This document shows, piece after piece, positions 42,197-51,276 of a stretch of 64,000 bases of DNA. The number at the start of each line of letters is the position of its first letter. The stretch's first letter is position 1. This DNA comes from Burkholderia diffusa. Its GTDB lineage: Bacteria; Pseudomonadota; Gammaproteobacteria; Burkholderiales; Burkholderiaceae. Under the pieces are notes generated by a model. That model saw only the letters and a list, made by a program, of their open reading frames with translations. It had not been told where the DNA came from and did no database searches. Position numbers and translations under genes: made by a program. Where the stretch lies: assembly GCF_902499115.1 (NCBI RefSeq), contig NZ_CABVPN010000007.1, positions 62,001 to 126,000 of the forward strand. Direction: 5' to 3'.

Positions 42197-43504
42197 ATGA
42201 CCACAACCTTCGCCACCCTCGACGCCGCTGCCGGCGCCCGCGCACGCAGCCAGGCCCGCAAGGCCGCGATCGGCAGCTTCGTCGGCGCCGTCGTCGACTG
42301 GTACGACTTCCTGCTGTACGGGATCGTCGCCGCACTCGTCTTCAATTCCGAATTCTTCCCGAAGGTCAGCCCGACCATGGGCACGCTCGCGGCTTTCGCG
42401 ACCTTCGGCGTCGGCTTCCTGTTCCGCCCGCTCGGCGGTGTCGTGTTCGGCCATTACGGCGACCGGCTCGGCCGCAAGCGGATGCTCGTGCTGACCGTGA
42501 TGCTGATGGGGCTGTCGACCGTCGCGATCGGCCTGCTGCCGACCTTCGCGTCGATCGGCTGGTGGGCGCCCGTGCTGCTCGTGCTGATGCGCGCGCTGCA
42601 AGGCTTCGCGGTGGGCGGCGAATGGGGCGGCGCGGCGCTGATGGCCGTCGAAAGCGCACCGAAGCAAAAAAAGGCGTTCTACAGCAGCGGCGTGCAGGTC
42701 GGCTACGGCGTCGGGCTCGTGCTCGCGACGGGCATCGTGTCGATCCTGAGCCATACCCTCGGCGAAGCCGCGTTCAAGGCCTGGGCCTGGCGCCTGCCGT
42801 TCGTGTTCAGCATCGTGCTGGTGCTGATCGGGCTGTGGGTCCGCAAGAGCATGGACGAGTCGCAGGAGTTCGTCGAGAAGGTCGAGCACGGCAACCGCAA
42901 GCTCCGCCTGCCGGTGCTGGAGGCACTGACGCGCCATCCGAAGGCGTTCCTGCTGATCGTCGCGCTGCGGCTCGCCGAGCTGTTCACGATGTATATCGTC
43001 ACCGCGTTCGCGCTCAGCTATTCCACGTCGAACCTCGGCATGTCACGCGACCTGTTCCTGAACATCGGCCTGCTGGTCGGTGCGGTGAGCTGCGTGACGA
43101 TCCCGTGCTTCGCGTGGCTCGCCGACCGCTTCGGCCTGCGCCGCATCTACCTGATCGGCGCGGTGATCGGCCTCGCGTCGGCGGTGCCGTTCTTCGTCGC
43201 GCTGGAATCGCGCTCGATCGCGTGGATCGTGGTCTTCTCGATCCTGCTGGCGAATGCCGCGCACGACATGGTCGTGAGCGTCCAGCAGCCGCTGTTCACC
43301 GAACTGTTCGGCGCCGAATACCGCTACAGCGGCGCAGGCGTCGGCTATCAGTTCGCGAGCGTCGTCGGCGGCGGGTTCACGCCGTTCATCGCGGTGGCGC
43401 TGGTAAGCGTGGCCGGCGGTTCGTGGCACCTCGTCGCGGGCTATCTCGCGGTGGGCTGCCTGATCTCGCTGGTGGTCGCCGCGCGCATGCGGGCGGCGCA
43501 GTGA
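42197..43504 (+). CDS. MFS transporter, metabolite:H+ symporter (MHS) family
   Basis: 435 residues, ATG after AGGAG (MTTTFATLDAA). Twelve membrane segments, with family motifs VVDWYDFLLYG, FRPLGGVVFGHYGDRLGRKRML, ALQGFAVGGEWGGAALMAVE and LRLAELFTMYIVTAFALSY. MHS carriers import dicarboxylates, shikimate, 4-hydroxybenzoate-like acids and similar compounds by proton symport. Placement opposite hpd and the shared box suggest a role in importing an aromatic or tyrosine-pathway acid. A hairpin follows the stop. Confidence 0.9.
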   Translation: MTTTFATLDAAAGARARSQARKAAIGSFVGAVVDWYDFLLYGIVAALVFNSEFFPKVSPTMGTLAAFATFGVGFLFRPLGGVVFGHYGDRLGRKRMLVLTVMLMGLSTVAIGLLPTFASIGWWAPVLLVLMRALQGFAVGGEWGGAALMAVESAPKQKKAFYSSGVQVGYGVGLVLATGIVSILSHTLGEAAFKAWAWRLPFVFSIVLVLIGLWVRKSMDESQEFVEKVEHGNRKLRLPVLEALTRHPKAFLLIVALRLAELFTMYIVTAFALSYSTSNLGMSRDLFLNIGLLVGAVSCVTIPCFAWLADRFGLRRIYLIGAVIGLASAVPFFVALESRSIAWIVVFSILLANAAHDMVVSVQQPLFTELFGAEYRYSGAGVGYQFASVVGGGFTPFIAVALVSVAGGSWHLVAGYLAVGCLISLVVAARMRAAQ

Positions 43505-43515
43505 GGCTATGACCG

Positions 43516-43545
43516 AATGGCCGGCCGCGATCCGCGCCGGCCATT
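43516..43545 (+). terminator. Terminator-like hairpin after the transporter
   Basis: AATGGCCGGC (43516-43525), 10-nt loop, GCCGGCCATT (43536-43545): perfect 10-bp stem. Only a short TTT follows. Confidence 0.6.
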
Positions 43546-43714
43546 TCCGCACCGACGGCCATCTCCGACCGGGCAAGGGAATCGCGCCCCGCCCAACGTC
43601 AAACACGGTCAATCCCGCGGGCAGAAGCCCCTTTTCCCCTCTGAACATTCCACGCCACCCGCCGACCAATGGCATCATATGGGCCTACGTCAGTCACAGA
43701 TACGCCCCCATATC

Positions 43715-45016
43715 ATGTCGAATCTCATCGTCCACGGCGGCACTCCGCTGCGCGGGGACATCAAGCCGTCCGCGAACAAGAACGCCGTCCTGCCGATTCT
43801 GTGCGCCACCCTGTTGACCGATCAGCCGCTGCGCCTCGTCGGCGTGCCGGACATCACCGACGTGCGCAAGATCCTCGACATCTTCCGCACGCTCGGCAGC
43901 GACGTGTCGGTCGACTTCACGACAGGCATTCTCGATCTCCACCATCGCAACACGACGTTCGACCCGGCCGTTCACCGCCTGCCCGAGGCGATGCGCTCGT
44001 CGATCATGCTGATTCCGCCGCTGCTCGCGCGCTTCGGTGTCGCGCGTCTCGAGAACGACGTGAAGGGCTGCACGCTCGGCGTGCGCGAAATCGATCCGCA
44101 CGTCGAAGTGTTCGAGCGCTTCGGCGCGCACATCCAGCGCACGCCCGATTCGCTGATCGTCCGTGCCGACGGCCCGCTGACGGCCAACGATCACTGGCTC
44201 GACTACGCATCGGTGACGACCACCGAAAACTTCGCGCTGTGCGCGACGGCGGCAGGCGGCACGTCGACGCTGATGAATGCGGCCTCCGAGCCGCACGTGC
44301 AGGAGTTCTGCCAGTTCCTCGCGATGATCGGCGTCCCGATCGAAGGCATCGGCACGTCGCGCCTGTGCGTGACGGGCGGCGGCAAGCTCGGCGGCGGCGA
44401 ATTCCGCTTCGCCGAGGATTTCCACGAAATCGCGACGTTCCTCGCGCTGGGTGCGATCACGGGCGGCGACATCACCGTGCGCAACTCGTCGCCGGAGCAT
44501 TTCCCGCTGATCGACCGCACGTTCGCGAAGTTCGGCGTGCACGTCACACACCGCGATGGCTGGTCGCGCGCGGAACGCGACGGCCCGCTGCGCGTGCGGC
44601 GGCCGTTCACGCAGAACATCCTGACCAAGGTCGAAGCCGCGCCCTGGCCGTACCTGCCGGTCGACCTGCTGCCGATCTTCATCGCGCTCGGCGTGCGTGC
44701 GGAAGGCAGCGCGATGTTCTGGAACAAGGTCTACGACGGCGCGCTCGGCTGGTCCGGCGAACTGTCGAAGTTCGGCGCGCACGTGCTGCTGTCCGACCCG
44801 CACCGGCTGATCACGTTCGGCGGGCTGCAGCTGACGCCAGCGCGCGTCGAGAGCCCGTACATCATCCGCGTCGCGATCGCGCTGCTGATGGTGGCCGCGA
44901 GCATCGAAGGCCGCTCGGAAATCATGAACGCGCTGCCGATCCGGCGCGCGCACCCGCATTTCGTCGAAAATCTGCGTTCGGTCGGTGCGAACGTCGAGTG
45001 GACGAGCAGCGAGTAA
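43715..45016 (+). CDS. MurA-like UDP-N-acetylglucosamine 1-carboxyvinyltransferase, divergent paralogue
   Basis: 433 residues of the EPSP/MurA fold. Lys22-Asn23 (SANKNAVLP) keep exact E. coli positions. The phosphoenolpyruvate/fosfomycin Cys is Cys119 (GCTLG), Arg124 corresponds to Arg120, and Asp317 (LPVDLLP) to the general base. Yet the surrounding loops differ a lot from housekeeping MurA: RSSIMLIPPLLARFG in place of RASI...GP. Chromosome 1 of Burkholderia carries the canonical murA in the amino-acid/cell-wall genes, so this is probably a second, specialised copy. It starts 210 bases after the transporter; no ribosome site is strong. Confidence 0.8.
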   Translation: MSNLIVHGGTPLRGDIKPSANKNAVLPILCATLLTDQPLRLVGVPDITDVRKILDIFRTLGSDVSVDFTTGILDLHHRNTTFDPAVHRLPEAMRSSIMLIPPLLARFGVARLENDVKGCTLGVREIDPHVEVFERFGAHIQRTPDSLIVRADGPLTANDHWLDYASVTTTENFALCATAAGGTSTLMNAASEPHVQEFCQFLAMIGVPIEGIGTSRLCVTGGGKLGGGEFRFAEDFHEIATFLALGAITGGDITVRNSSPEHFPLIDRTFAKFGVHVTHRDGWSRAERDGPLRVRRPFTQNILTKVEAAPWPYLPVDLLPIFIALGVRAEGSAMFWNKVYDGALGWSGELSKFGAHVLLSDPHRLITFGGLQLTPARVESPYIIRVAIALLMVAASIEGRSEIMNALPIRRAHPHFVENLRSVGANVEWTSSE

Positions 45017-45230
45017 CGTCGATCCGGATGCGGCGTGGGCGATGTCCGCGCCGCGTATCCTGTCCGCCCCGCATTCATCGGACGCCCGGACAATCCGCCG
45101 ATCGGCCCTGACCAATCAGGGTCCCGCCACCAGCTCCAACCGGCCGTATCGTCGGCACCCGGTACATTCCCCCACCTCGTCACCCATCGCACGTCCGGTC
45201 CATTGCTTTCGCTCGATCTTGGATCTGCGC

Positions 45231-45239
45231 GATAATCGC
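45231..45239. promoter_or_regulatory. GATAATCGC box in front of the IclR gene
   Basis: GCGAT-A-ATCGC palindrome (45229-45239), 45 bases upstream of the IclR start; third copy of the box found between hpd and the MHS transporter. Suggests autoregulation. Confidence 0.55.
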
Positions 45240-45283
45240 CCATTCCCGCGCGAACACCGCGCGCCCACCCGTGCGCACCGACG

Positions 45284-46054
45284 ATGAAAAAGCCCGACCT
45301 CGACCGACGCGACTGGATTGCCGGCCTCGAAAAGGGCCTGATGATCCTCGAAGCGTTCGACAGCCAGCATGCACGAATGACGCCCACCCAGGCGGCTGCC
45401 CGCACCGGTCTCACGCGCACGGCCGCGCGACGCTACCTGCTGACGCTCGAATCGCTCGGCTACGTGTACACCGACGGCAAGCTGTACGGCCTCACGCCGC
45501 GCGTGCTGCGGGTCGGCTGGTCGTACTTCGACTCGGCGCGCCTGCCGCGCACGGTCCAGCCGTATCTGCAGCAACTGAGCGCGTCGCTGAACGAATCGGC
45601 GTACGTGAGCGTGCTCGATGGCTGGGAACTCGTGTTCATCGCCCGCAACGGCGTGTCGCGCGTGATGACGACCGGCTTCGTGCTCGGCGCGCGCGTGCCC
45701 GCCCCGCTGACGTCGCCGGGCGTCGTGCTGCTCGCGCATCATCCGGATCGCGAGGCCGTCCGCGCTTGGCTCGACGACACCGCGCTCGCACCGTTTACGC
45801 CACACACGATCACCAACAAGGCACGCCTGCTCGAACAGGTCGATCACGCGCGCGACGCGGGCTTCGCGGTCATCGAACAGCAACTGCAGGTCGGCGTGCG
45901 CGGCATCGCGGTGCCGCTGAAGAACCGTCACGGCGAAGTCGTCGCCGCGCTGAGCACGAACATGCCGATCGGTGCCGAGTCGACCGACGCGGCCGTGCGG
46001 CGCGTGCTGCCGCATCTGCAGGAAGCCGCGCTCGCGATGCTGAACGTGCTTTAG
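45284..46054 (+). CDS. IclR-family regulator (PcaR/PobR-like)
   Basis: 256 residues. Winged helix: LEKGLMILEAFDSQHARMTPTQAAARTGLTRTAARRYLLTLESLGYV. The effector domain follows (AYVSVLDGWELVFIARNGVSRVM to GVRGIAVPLKNRHGEVVAALS). This group (PcaR, PcaU, PobR) controls aromatic-acid catabolism. With the shared GATAATCGC boxes it is the best candidate regulator for hpd and the MHS transporter, plus itself. The inducer is probably an aromatic acid such as 4-hydroxyphenylpyruvate or homogentisate (inference). Confidence 0.87.
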   Translation: MKKPDLDRRDWIAGLEKGLMILEAFDSQHARMTPTQAAARTGLTRTAARRYLLTLESLGYVYTDGKLYGLTPRVLRVGWSYFDSARLPRTVQPYLQQLSASLNESAYVSVLDGWELVFIARNGVSRVMTTGFVLGARVPAPLTSPGVVLLAHHPDREAVRAWLDDTALAPFTPHTITNKARLLEQVDHARDAGFAVIEQQLQVGVRGIAVPLKNRHGEVVAALSTNMPIGAESTDAAVRRVLPHLQEAALAMLNVL

Positions 46055-46093
46055 GGATTCATGCAAGCGGGTGCACGACGCCCGTCCGGCAGA

Positions 46094-48394
46094 TCACCCG
46101 ATCCGCCACCACCGCGGCAACAGATCGCGCACCTCGCGCCGCCGGTAACGATCGTCGATCAGATGCACGACGCCCTCGTCGTGTTCGGTGCGGATAACGC
46201 GTCCGGCCGCCTGCACGACCTTCTGCAAACCCGGGTACAGATACATGTAGTCGTATCCGTTGCCGAAACGCGCATCCATCGCGCGCCGCATCTGTTCGTT
46301 GACATCGTTGACCTGCGGCAGCCCGAGCGTCGCGATGAACGCGCCGATCAGTCGCTCGCCGACGAGATCCACGCCCTCCGAGAACGCCCCGCCCAGCACG
46401 GCGAAGCCGACCCCGCGCCCGCCCGCGTCGAAGCGCGCGAGAAATGCGTCGCGCTCGCTTTCGGCCATGCCGGGCGCCTGGGCCCACACGGGCACGTCCG
46501 GGTGGCGCGTCTGCATCAGCGCGACGACGCGCCCGAGATAGTCGAAGCTGCTGAGAAAACCGAGGTAATTGCCGGGCCGCGTCGCATACTGCGCGGCGAT
46601 CAGGTCCACGATCGGTTCGAGCGAACGGTCGCGGTCGCGCCAGCGCGTCGACACGTGGCTCGCGACGCGCACGGTCAGTTGTTCGGCGCGGAACGGCCCG
46701 TCGACGTCGAGCCAGCCCGTGTTGGCCGGCAGTCCGAGCGTGTCACGATAAAAATGAAACGGGCTCAGTGTGCCGGAAAACAGCACGGTCGCGCGCGCGG
46801 CTTCGTAACGCGACGCGAGAAAGCCGGCCGGAATCACGTTGCGCACGCACAGCGTCGACTGGATGCGGCGCCGGCGCGCGGCTGGCGCGACGCCGTCGAG
46901 CCCGGACTGGCGCGGCAACGGCTCGCCGTGCAGCGTCGCGTCGAAGATCGACGCGCCGTCGAACGCGTCGGCGAGCACACCGAACTGGATCGCCTCGAAA
47001 TGAAAGCGCAACAGCGCGTCGCCATTCGCACGCGGCGCATCGGTCAGGTGTTCGCCGATCGCCGCGACGAGGTTCTGCACGGCCGTCACGATCGGGCCGG
47101 GAATCTCCGGATACGCCGCGTAGCGCTCGGCCTGTGCGCGATTGAGCGTGCCCCACGCGCGCGCGAGCCGGTCGAACGCCTTGCGCAGAGCCGCGGGTGC
47201 GGCCTCGCGCGCGGCCGCGAACGCGAACGGGTCGAGCGATGCGCTGTACATCTTGCGGGCGCGATCGAGCAAGTTGTGCGCCTCGTCGACGAGCACGCCG
47301 ACACGCCACTGGTTCTGCTGCGCGAGCGTATGCAGCATCGCGCTGCCGTCGTAGTAGTAGTTGTAGTCGCCGATCATCATGTCCGACCAGCGCGCAAGCT
47401 CCTGCGCGAGGTAGTACGGACAGACGTCGTGTGCGAGGGCCGCCTCGCGCACAGTGTCGCGATCGAGCAGCCCGGTGGCGATCGCCGCGTCGCGCGCCGC
47501 CGGCAGCCGGTCGTAGAAGCCTTGCGCGAGCGGGCACGATTCGCCGTGACACGCGCGGTCAGGATGCTCGCACGCCTTGTCGCGCGCGACGAGTTCCAGC
47601 ACGCGCAGCGGCAGCGCCGGCGTGCCGGCCCCAAGCGTGGTCGCCGCCTCGAGCGCGAGCGCCCGGCCGGGCGTTTTCGCGGTCAGGAAGAACACGTGAT
47701 CGAGCTCGCCTTCACCGCATGCCTTCAGCAGCGGGAACACCGTGCCGAGCGTCTTGCCGATGCCCGTCGGCGCCTGCGCCATCAGGCAGCGTTCGTCGCG
47801 CGCCGCCCGATAGACGGATACGGCCAGCTCGCGCTGACCGCTGCGGAATTGCCCGTGCGGAAACGTCAGCGCACGCAGCGCCGCGTCGCGAGCCGCGCGA
47901 TGCGCGGTCTCGCGCTCGGCCCAGCCGACGAAGCACGCGCACTGCTCGGCGAAGAACGCGGCGAGCGCGCTTGCGCCGAGCGTCTCCGTCAGCACGGTCT
48001 CGCGCTCCGACACGATGTCGAAATACACGAGCGCGACGTCGATTTCCGTGAGGCCGCGTGCGTCGCACATCAGGTGCGCATAGACCTTCGCCTGCGCCCA
48101 GTGCAGCGCGCGATGATTGGCCGGCATCGCGTCGAGGCTGCCGCGATAGGTCTTGATCTCCTCGAGCCGGTTCGCGACGGGATCGTAGCCGTCCGCGCGC
48201 CCGCGCACGGTCAGCGTGCCCCATGTGCCGGTCAGCGCGATCTCGGTTTCATAGCGTGCGCCGCGCTTCGACGTGACCGCGCCGTGACCGGCGATGCCTT
48301 CGAGCGCGGTCGGCGCGGGCGTGAAGCGCAAGTCGAGATCGCCGCGCCGCGCGGTGAACTCGCACATCGCCCGCACCGCGACGACATAGCTCAT
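46094..48394 (-). CDS. DinG/XPD-like Fe-S helicase with N-terminal PD-(D/E)XK-like nuclease domain
   Basis: 766 residues; the ATG at 48394 overlaps the preceding stop (ATGA). Superfamily-2 helicase motifs: Walker A APTGIGKT (208-215), DEAH (370-373), and late motif VVQAAGRVIRTEHDEG. Four cysteines (275, 282, 287, 325) between motifs form the XPD-type [4Fe-4S] site. Residues 1-190 resemble a RecB/Cas4-type nuclease: GRADGYD with Asp68, LEEIKTY with Glu79-x-Lys81, and HWAQAKVYAHL. It would unwind and trim DNA during repair. Downstream member of the VRR-NUC operon under a LexA-type box. Confidence 0.88.
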   Translation of the reverse strand: MSYVVAVRAMCEFTARRGDLDLRFTPAPTALEGIAGHGAVTSKRGARYETEIALTGTWGTLTVRGRADGYDPVANRLEEIKTYRGSLDAMPANHRALHWAQAKVYAHLMCDARGLTEIDVALVYFDIVSERETVLTETLGASALAAFFAEQCACFVGWAERETAHRAARDAALRALTFPHGQFRSGQRELAVSVYRAARDERCLMAQAPTGIGKTLGTVFPLLKACGEGELDHVFFLTAKTPGRALALEAATTLGAGTPALPLRVLELVARDKACEHPDRACHGESCPLAQGFYDRLPAARDAAIATGLLDRDTVREAALAHDVCPYYLAQELARWSDMMIGDYNYYYDGSAMLHTLAQQNQWRVGVLVDEAHNLLDRARKMYSASLDPFAFAAAREAAPAALRKAFDRLARAWGTLNRAQAERYAAYPEIPGPIVTAVQNLVAAIGEHLTDAPRANGDALLRFHFEAIQFGVLADAFDGASIFDATLHGEPLPRQSGLDGVAPAARRRRIQSTLCVRNVIPAGFLASRYEAARATVLFSGTLSPFHFYRDTLGLPANTGWLDVDGPFRAEQLTVRVASHVSTRWRDRDRSLEPIVDLIAAQYATRPGNYLGFLSSFDYLGRVVALMQTRHPDVPVWAQAPGMAESERDAFLARFDAGGRGVGFAVLGGAFSEGVDLVGERLIGAFIATLGLPQVNDVNEQMRRAMDARFGNGYDYMYLYPGLQKVVQAAGRVIRTEHDEGVVHLIDDRYRRREVRDLLPRWWRIG

Positions 48395-50085
48395 GCGGAC
48401 AACCCCGCCGCTTCGTCCTGCCGGACGCCCGCGCCGGCCCATTCGACATCGACGACGCGCACCGGCATGGCATGCGCGATGCAGTATGCGAGCCAGCGCG
48501 TCTGGTTGTCCTGCAGCCGGTCGCCTGGGCCCTTCACCTCGATCAGTTCATAGCGCCGCTCGCCGGGCCAGAAACGGACCAGGTCGGGCAGCCCCGAGCG
48601 GTTGCCGCGGATATCCGAGAGCAGGCGCGTGAACCACAGCCGCAGGTGCTCGGGCGGCAGGCATGCCAGCGCCTCGTCGAGCAGTTCGTCGGTCAGCACG
48701 CCCCAGAACACGAACGGCGATTGCAACCCCATCTTCGTGGCGTAGTGCCGGCGGATCGTGTCGCGGTACGCGCCCGAATCGAGTTGCGCGAAACAGCCGT
48801 CGAAGGCGGCGGTGCGGCGTACCGCGAAATCGGGTGCGTGCAGGTCGGCCGGGCCGCGCTGGAACGGATGAAAGAACGCGCCGGGCACGGCCGAGAACAC
48901 GGGCTCCCAGCACAGCAACCCGAACAACGAATTGATCAGCGTGTTCTCGACGTAGTGAACCGGCGCGTCGGGCCGTGCAAGGTGATCGCGCACCGCGTAT
49001 TCGACGCTGACGAACGCGTCGGGGCGCGCAAGCACGAGCGTCTCGCGCGGCACGTCAGGCGCGCTGCCCGCGCGTTCAACCCGCAGCCCGAGACGGCGCT
49101 GCAGGCGCGGCAGCATCCGCTCGACGCGCTGACGCTCCTCGTCGCTTTCGAAGGCGCTGCGCGCCTCGAGCGCCAGCGCGAGCGCATCGTCGTCGCGTCC
49201 GCAGCGTTCGAGCACGCGAATGCGCCGGTGCCGGCTGCCCGGCCACGCGCTGCGCACATACGCGTCCAGCGCGGCGGTCCAGTCGGCGCGGCGCTCGCAG
49301 GTCTGCCCGAGCGTGAACAGCAGCTTCGCGCGGCGCGTCGCGAGCCACGGCTGCACGCAGCCGACCGCGTCGATCGCCTGCAGCAGAGCGTCGAACGGCA
49401 GGTCGTCGGGCCACGCATCGAGTGCTTCGCGGCAGGTCTGCAGCGCAAGATACGTCTCGATGTCGTCGCGCTGCTGGAACGCGCGAGACGACGGCGCGAA
49501 CGGCACGCTTTCGTACTGGAACACGCCGAGATCGGCGAGCACGAATTCGCTCCAGTCCTGATGAAGATTGCCGAAGAACATCAGTCGCAGCCGGTCGCAC
49601 AGTGCGCCGACCGTCACGCGCAGCACGCAATCGTCGGTCTGCGCGCACCAGGCGTCGAGCGGCTGCGCCACGTCGTGCGCGGGCCGCAGCCGTTCGAGCC
49701 AGTCGGGCTTGCGCTCGCCCGCGTGCGCGCCGAGCGACGGGAACACCTTCAGGAGATCGGCCTTGGTCGACAGCGCGAACAGTTCGTCGAGCGTGAGCGC
49801 GGGCGCCGGATCGACCCAGCCGAGCTCGACGAGTGGCGTGGCCGCGTCGAGCGTGCTGCCGATCTCGTCATACACGAGCTTGCTCGCACGGAAGTCGGAC
49901 CCGCTGCGCATCAGCATGCGCACGAGCAGCGCGCGCGACACTTTTGGCAACTGTGCGAAATCCCGAAGAAACGCGTGTTCGCGCGCATCGAGCAGGTCGT
50001 CGTAACGCTCGCCGAGCCAGGCCAGCGCGCGTTCGAAATTGGTCAGGTAGTAAAACGCCGGGGGCGTCGGCGATGCAGGCGTCAC
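48391..50085 (-). CDS. VRR-NUC domain nuclease (FAN1-like)
   Basis: 564 residues from a GTG at 50085 with no visible Shine-Dalgarno. The C-terminal VRR-NUC nuclease is clear: GNRSGLPDLVRFWP, then ELIEVKGPGDRLQDNQ, with Asp501, Glu516 and Lys518 as the PD-(D/E)XK triad. Upstream are the FAN1-type winged helix (LLVRMLMRSGSDFRASKLVYDEIG) and TPR-like helices. The human relative FAN1 processes interstrand crosslinks. In bacteria this pairs with the downstream helicase in one operon. A perfect LexA-type box sits 13 bases upstream, so SOS induction is likely. Confidence 0.88.
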   Translation of the reverse strand: MTPASPTPPAFYYLTNFERALAWLGERYDDLLDAREHAFLRDFAQLPKVSRALLVRMLMRSGSDFRASKLVYDEIGSTLDAATPLVELGWVDPAPALTLDELFALSTKADLLKVFPSLGAHAGERKPDWLERLRPAHDVAQPLDAWCAQTDDCVLRVTVGALCDRLRLMFFGNLHQDWSEFVLADLGVFQYESVPFAPSSRAFQQRDDIETYLALQTCREALDAWPDDLPFDALLQAIDAVGCVQPWLATRRAKLLFTLGQTCERRADWTAALDAYVRSAWPGSRHRRIRVLERCGRDDDALALALEARSAFESDEERQRVERMLPRLQRRLGLRVERAGSAPDVPRETLVLARPDAFVSVEYAVRDHLARPDAPVHYVENTLINSLFGLLCWEPVFSAVPGAFFHPFQRGPADLHAPDFAVRRTAAFDGCFAQLDSGAYRDTIRRHYATKMGLQSPFVFWGVLTDELLDEALACLPPEHLRLWFTRLLSDIRGNRSGLPDLVRFWPGERRYELIEVKGPGDRLQDNQTRWLAYCIAHAMPVRVVDVEWAGAGVRQDEAAGLSA

Positions 50086-50097
50086 GGGGATCGATCA

Positions 50098-50113
50098 CTG
50101 TACGTTTGTACAG
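50098..50113 (-). promoter_or_regulatory. LexA (SOS) box for the nuclease-helicase operon
   Basis: CTGTAC-GTTT-GTACAG: perfect CTGT-N8-ACAG palindrome, the LexA consensus of beta/gamma-proteobacteria. Thirteen bases separate it from the GTG start. It overlaps the likely promoter region (TTGATA at about 50132-50127 on the minus strand). Confidence 0.75.
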
Positions 50114-50153
50114 GTCGGAATCATATCAAATGTGACGAAAAATGCTGCATGCC

Positions 50154-50171
50154 GCGGCCCCTTCCGGCCGC
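50154..50171 (-). terminator. Probable terminator of the MipA/OmpV gene
   Basis: GCGGCC (50154-50159) / GGCCGC (50166-50171), 6-bp stem with 6-nt loop. On the minus strand it is followed after about 10 bases by ATTTTT. Weak but well placed. Confidence 0.5.
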
Positions 50172-50190
50172 CTTTCCGGCGCCGATCCGA

Positions 50191-51069
50191 TCAGAACTGG
50201 TAATTCACCGACATGTCGAACACGCCGTTCGTCGACTGCTGCGTGATCGGGCTGCGCCTTGCGCGGCCGACGAGCTGTTCGATCGCGCCGTCCATCGTCA
50301 CGAACCAGTGCTTGTTGACGAACCAGACCATCGTCACGCCGGCGCCGAACGACTTCATCCCCGCGCCCGACGAATAGGTCGGCAGCCCCGAACGCGCGGA
50401 CGCACCCGGGTTCACGCCGAACCAGCTGTTCATGTAGCGCGAATCGGCGAACGACACCGTCGGCCCGGCGAACCAGAAGAACTGCTCGTTGCTGCCCGGC
50501 ATCGGCACGTACGCGGAGAAATCGCCGATCCAGCCGTTCGAGCCGCCGATGCTGCGCCGAACATCGGCGCGCAGCACGAGCGGAAAATCCTTCGAGATCA
50601 CGTAATCGGCCGCGAGCTTCATCACCGGCGCCGCGTTGATGTTGTCGAGCCCGTTCAGGTGGTCGAGGTCGTCGGCCGAGCGGCGCCCGAGGTCATAGCC
50701 CACCGACAGGCTCACGCGCCAGTTGGGCCCGCGCAGCACGTTCGCGCCGAGCCCCTCGCCCGTCGACAGGAAGAACAGGTCGCGATAGCGCACGTCCACA
50801 TTCGGGCCGCCCATCACGCGGTAGCGATCGGAACCCGCGTAGCGCGGCTGGAGCGTCATCGCCGCGCCGACGCTGACCTGCCACGTCGGAACTGTCGGGC
50901 TGAACAGCTTCTGCAGCGGGACGCCTGCCGAGTATTGCCATTCGCCGAGCGGCGAAGGCGTCTGCGCCGACGCGTCGCGGGCATCTGCCGCCGCCAGCAC
51001 GGCGAAGGCCGACAGGCCGGACACGACCCGGCGGATGCCGGGCGACAACAACGGGCGGGCAACGGTCAT
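50191..51069 (-). CDS. MipA/OmpV-family outer-membrane protein
   Basis: 292 residues from the ATG at 51069 (GGAG upstream); an ATG at 51093 is possible. Signal peptide ending near DASAQ. Family pattern: VSVGAAMTLQPRYAGSDRYRVMGGPNVDVRYRDLFFLSTGEGLGANV, later GVTMVWFVNKHWFVTMDGAIEQLVGRARRSPI and a terminal aromatic NYQF barrel signal. MipA-type proteins are beta barrels linked to murein synthesis complexes or stress-related porins. It lies at the start of the stress block. Confidence 0.85.
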   Translation of the reverse strand: MTVARPLLSPGIRRVVSGLSAFAVLAAADARDASAQTPSPLGEWQYSAGVPLQKLFSPTVPTWQVSVGAAMTLQPRYAGSDRYRVMGGPNVDVRYRDLFFLSTGEGLGANVLRGPNWRVSLSVGYDLGRRSADDLDHLNGLDNINAAPVMKLAADYVISKDFPLVLRADVRRSIGGSNGWIGDFSAYVPMPGSNEQFFWFAGPTVSFADSRYMNSWFGVNPGASARSGLPTYSSGAGMKSFGAGVTMVWFVNKHWFVTMDGAIEQLVGRARRSPITQQSTNGVFDMSVNYQF

Positions 51070-51276
51070 CAAGGCGATCTCCGTCGGTTGCATGAAACGA
51101 ACCTAAGGGAAAGCGCGTCGCATCCCGATCGGCTGGAACGGCAGGCAGCCAACGGCGCGAACGTAGCGTGCGCTGAATTGTCATCATCCTACGCGACGCG
51201 CGGCGAAGCCGCAAAGCGCCCGTTGAACACGGGCACTTTGCCGATTTCCGGCATGAACCGGTGCAGGATTGCGGAA

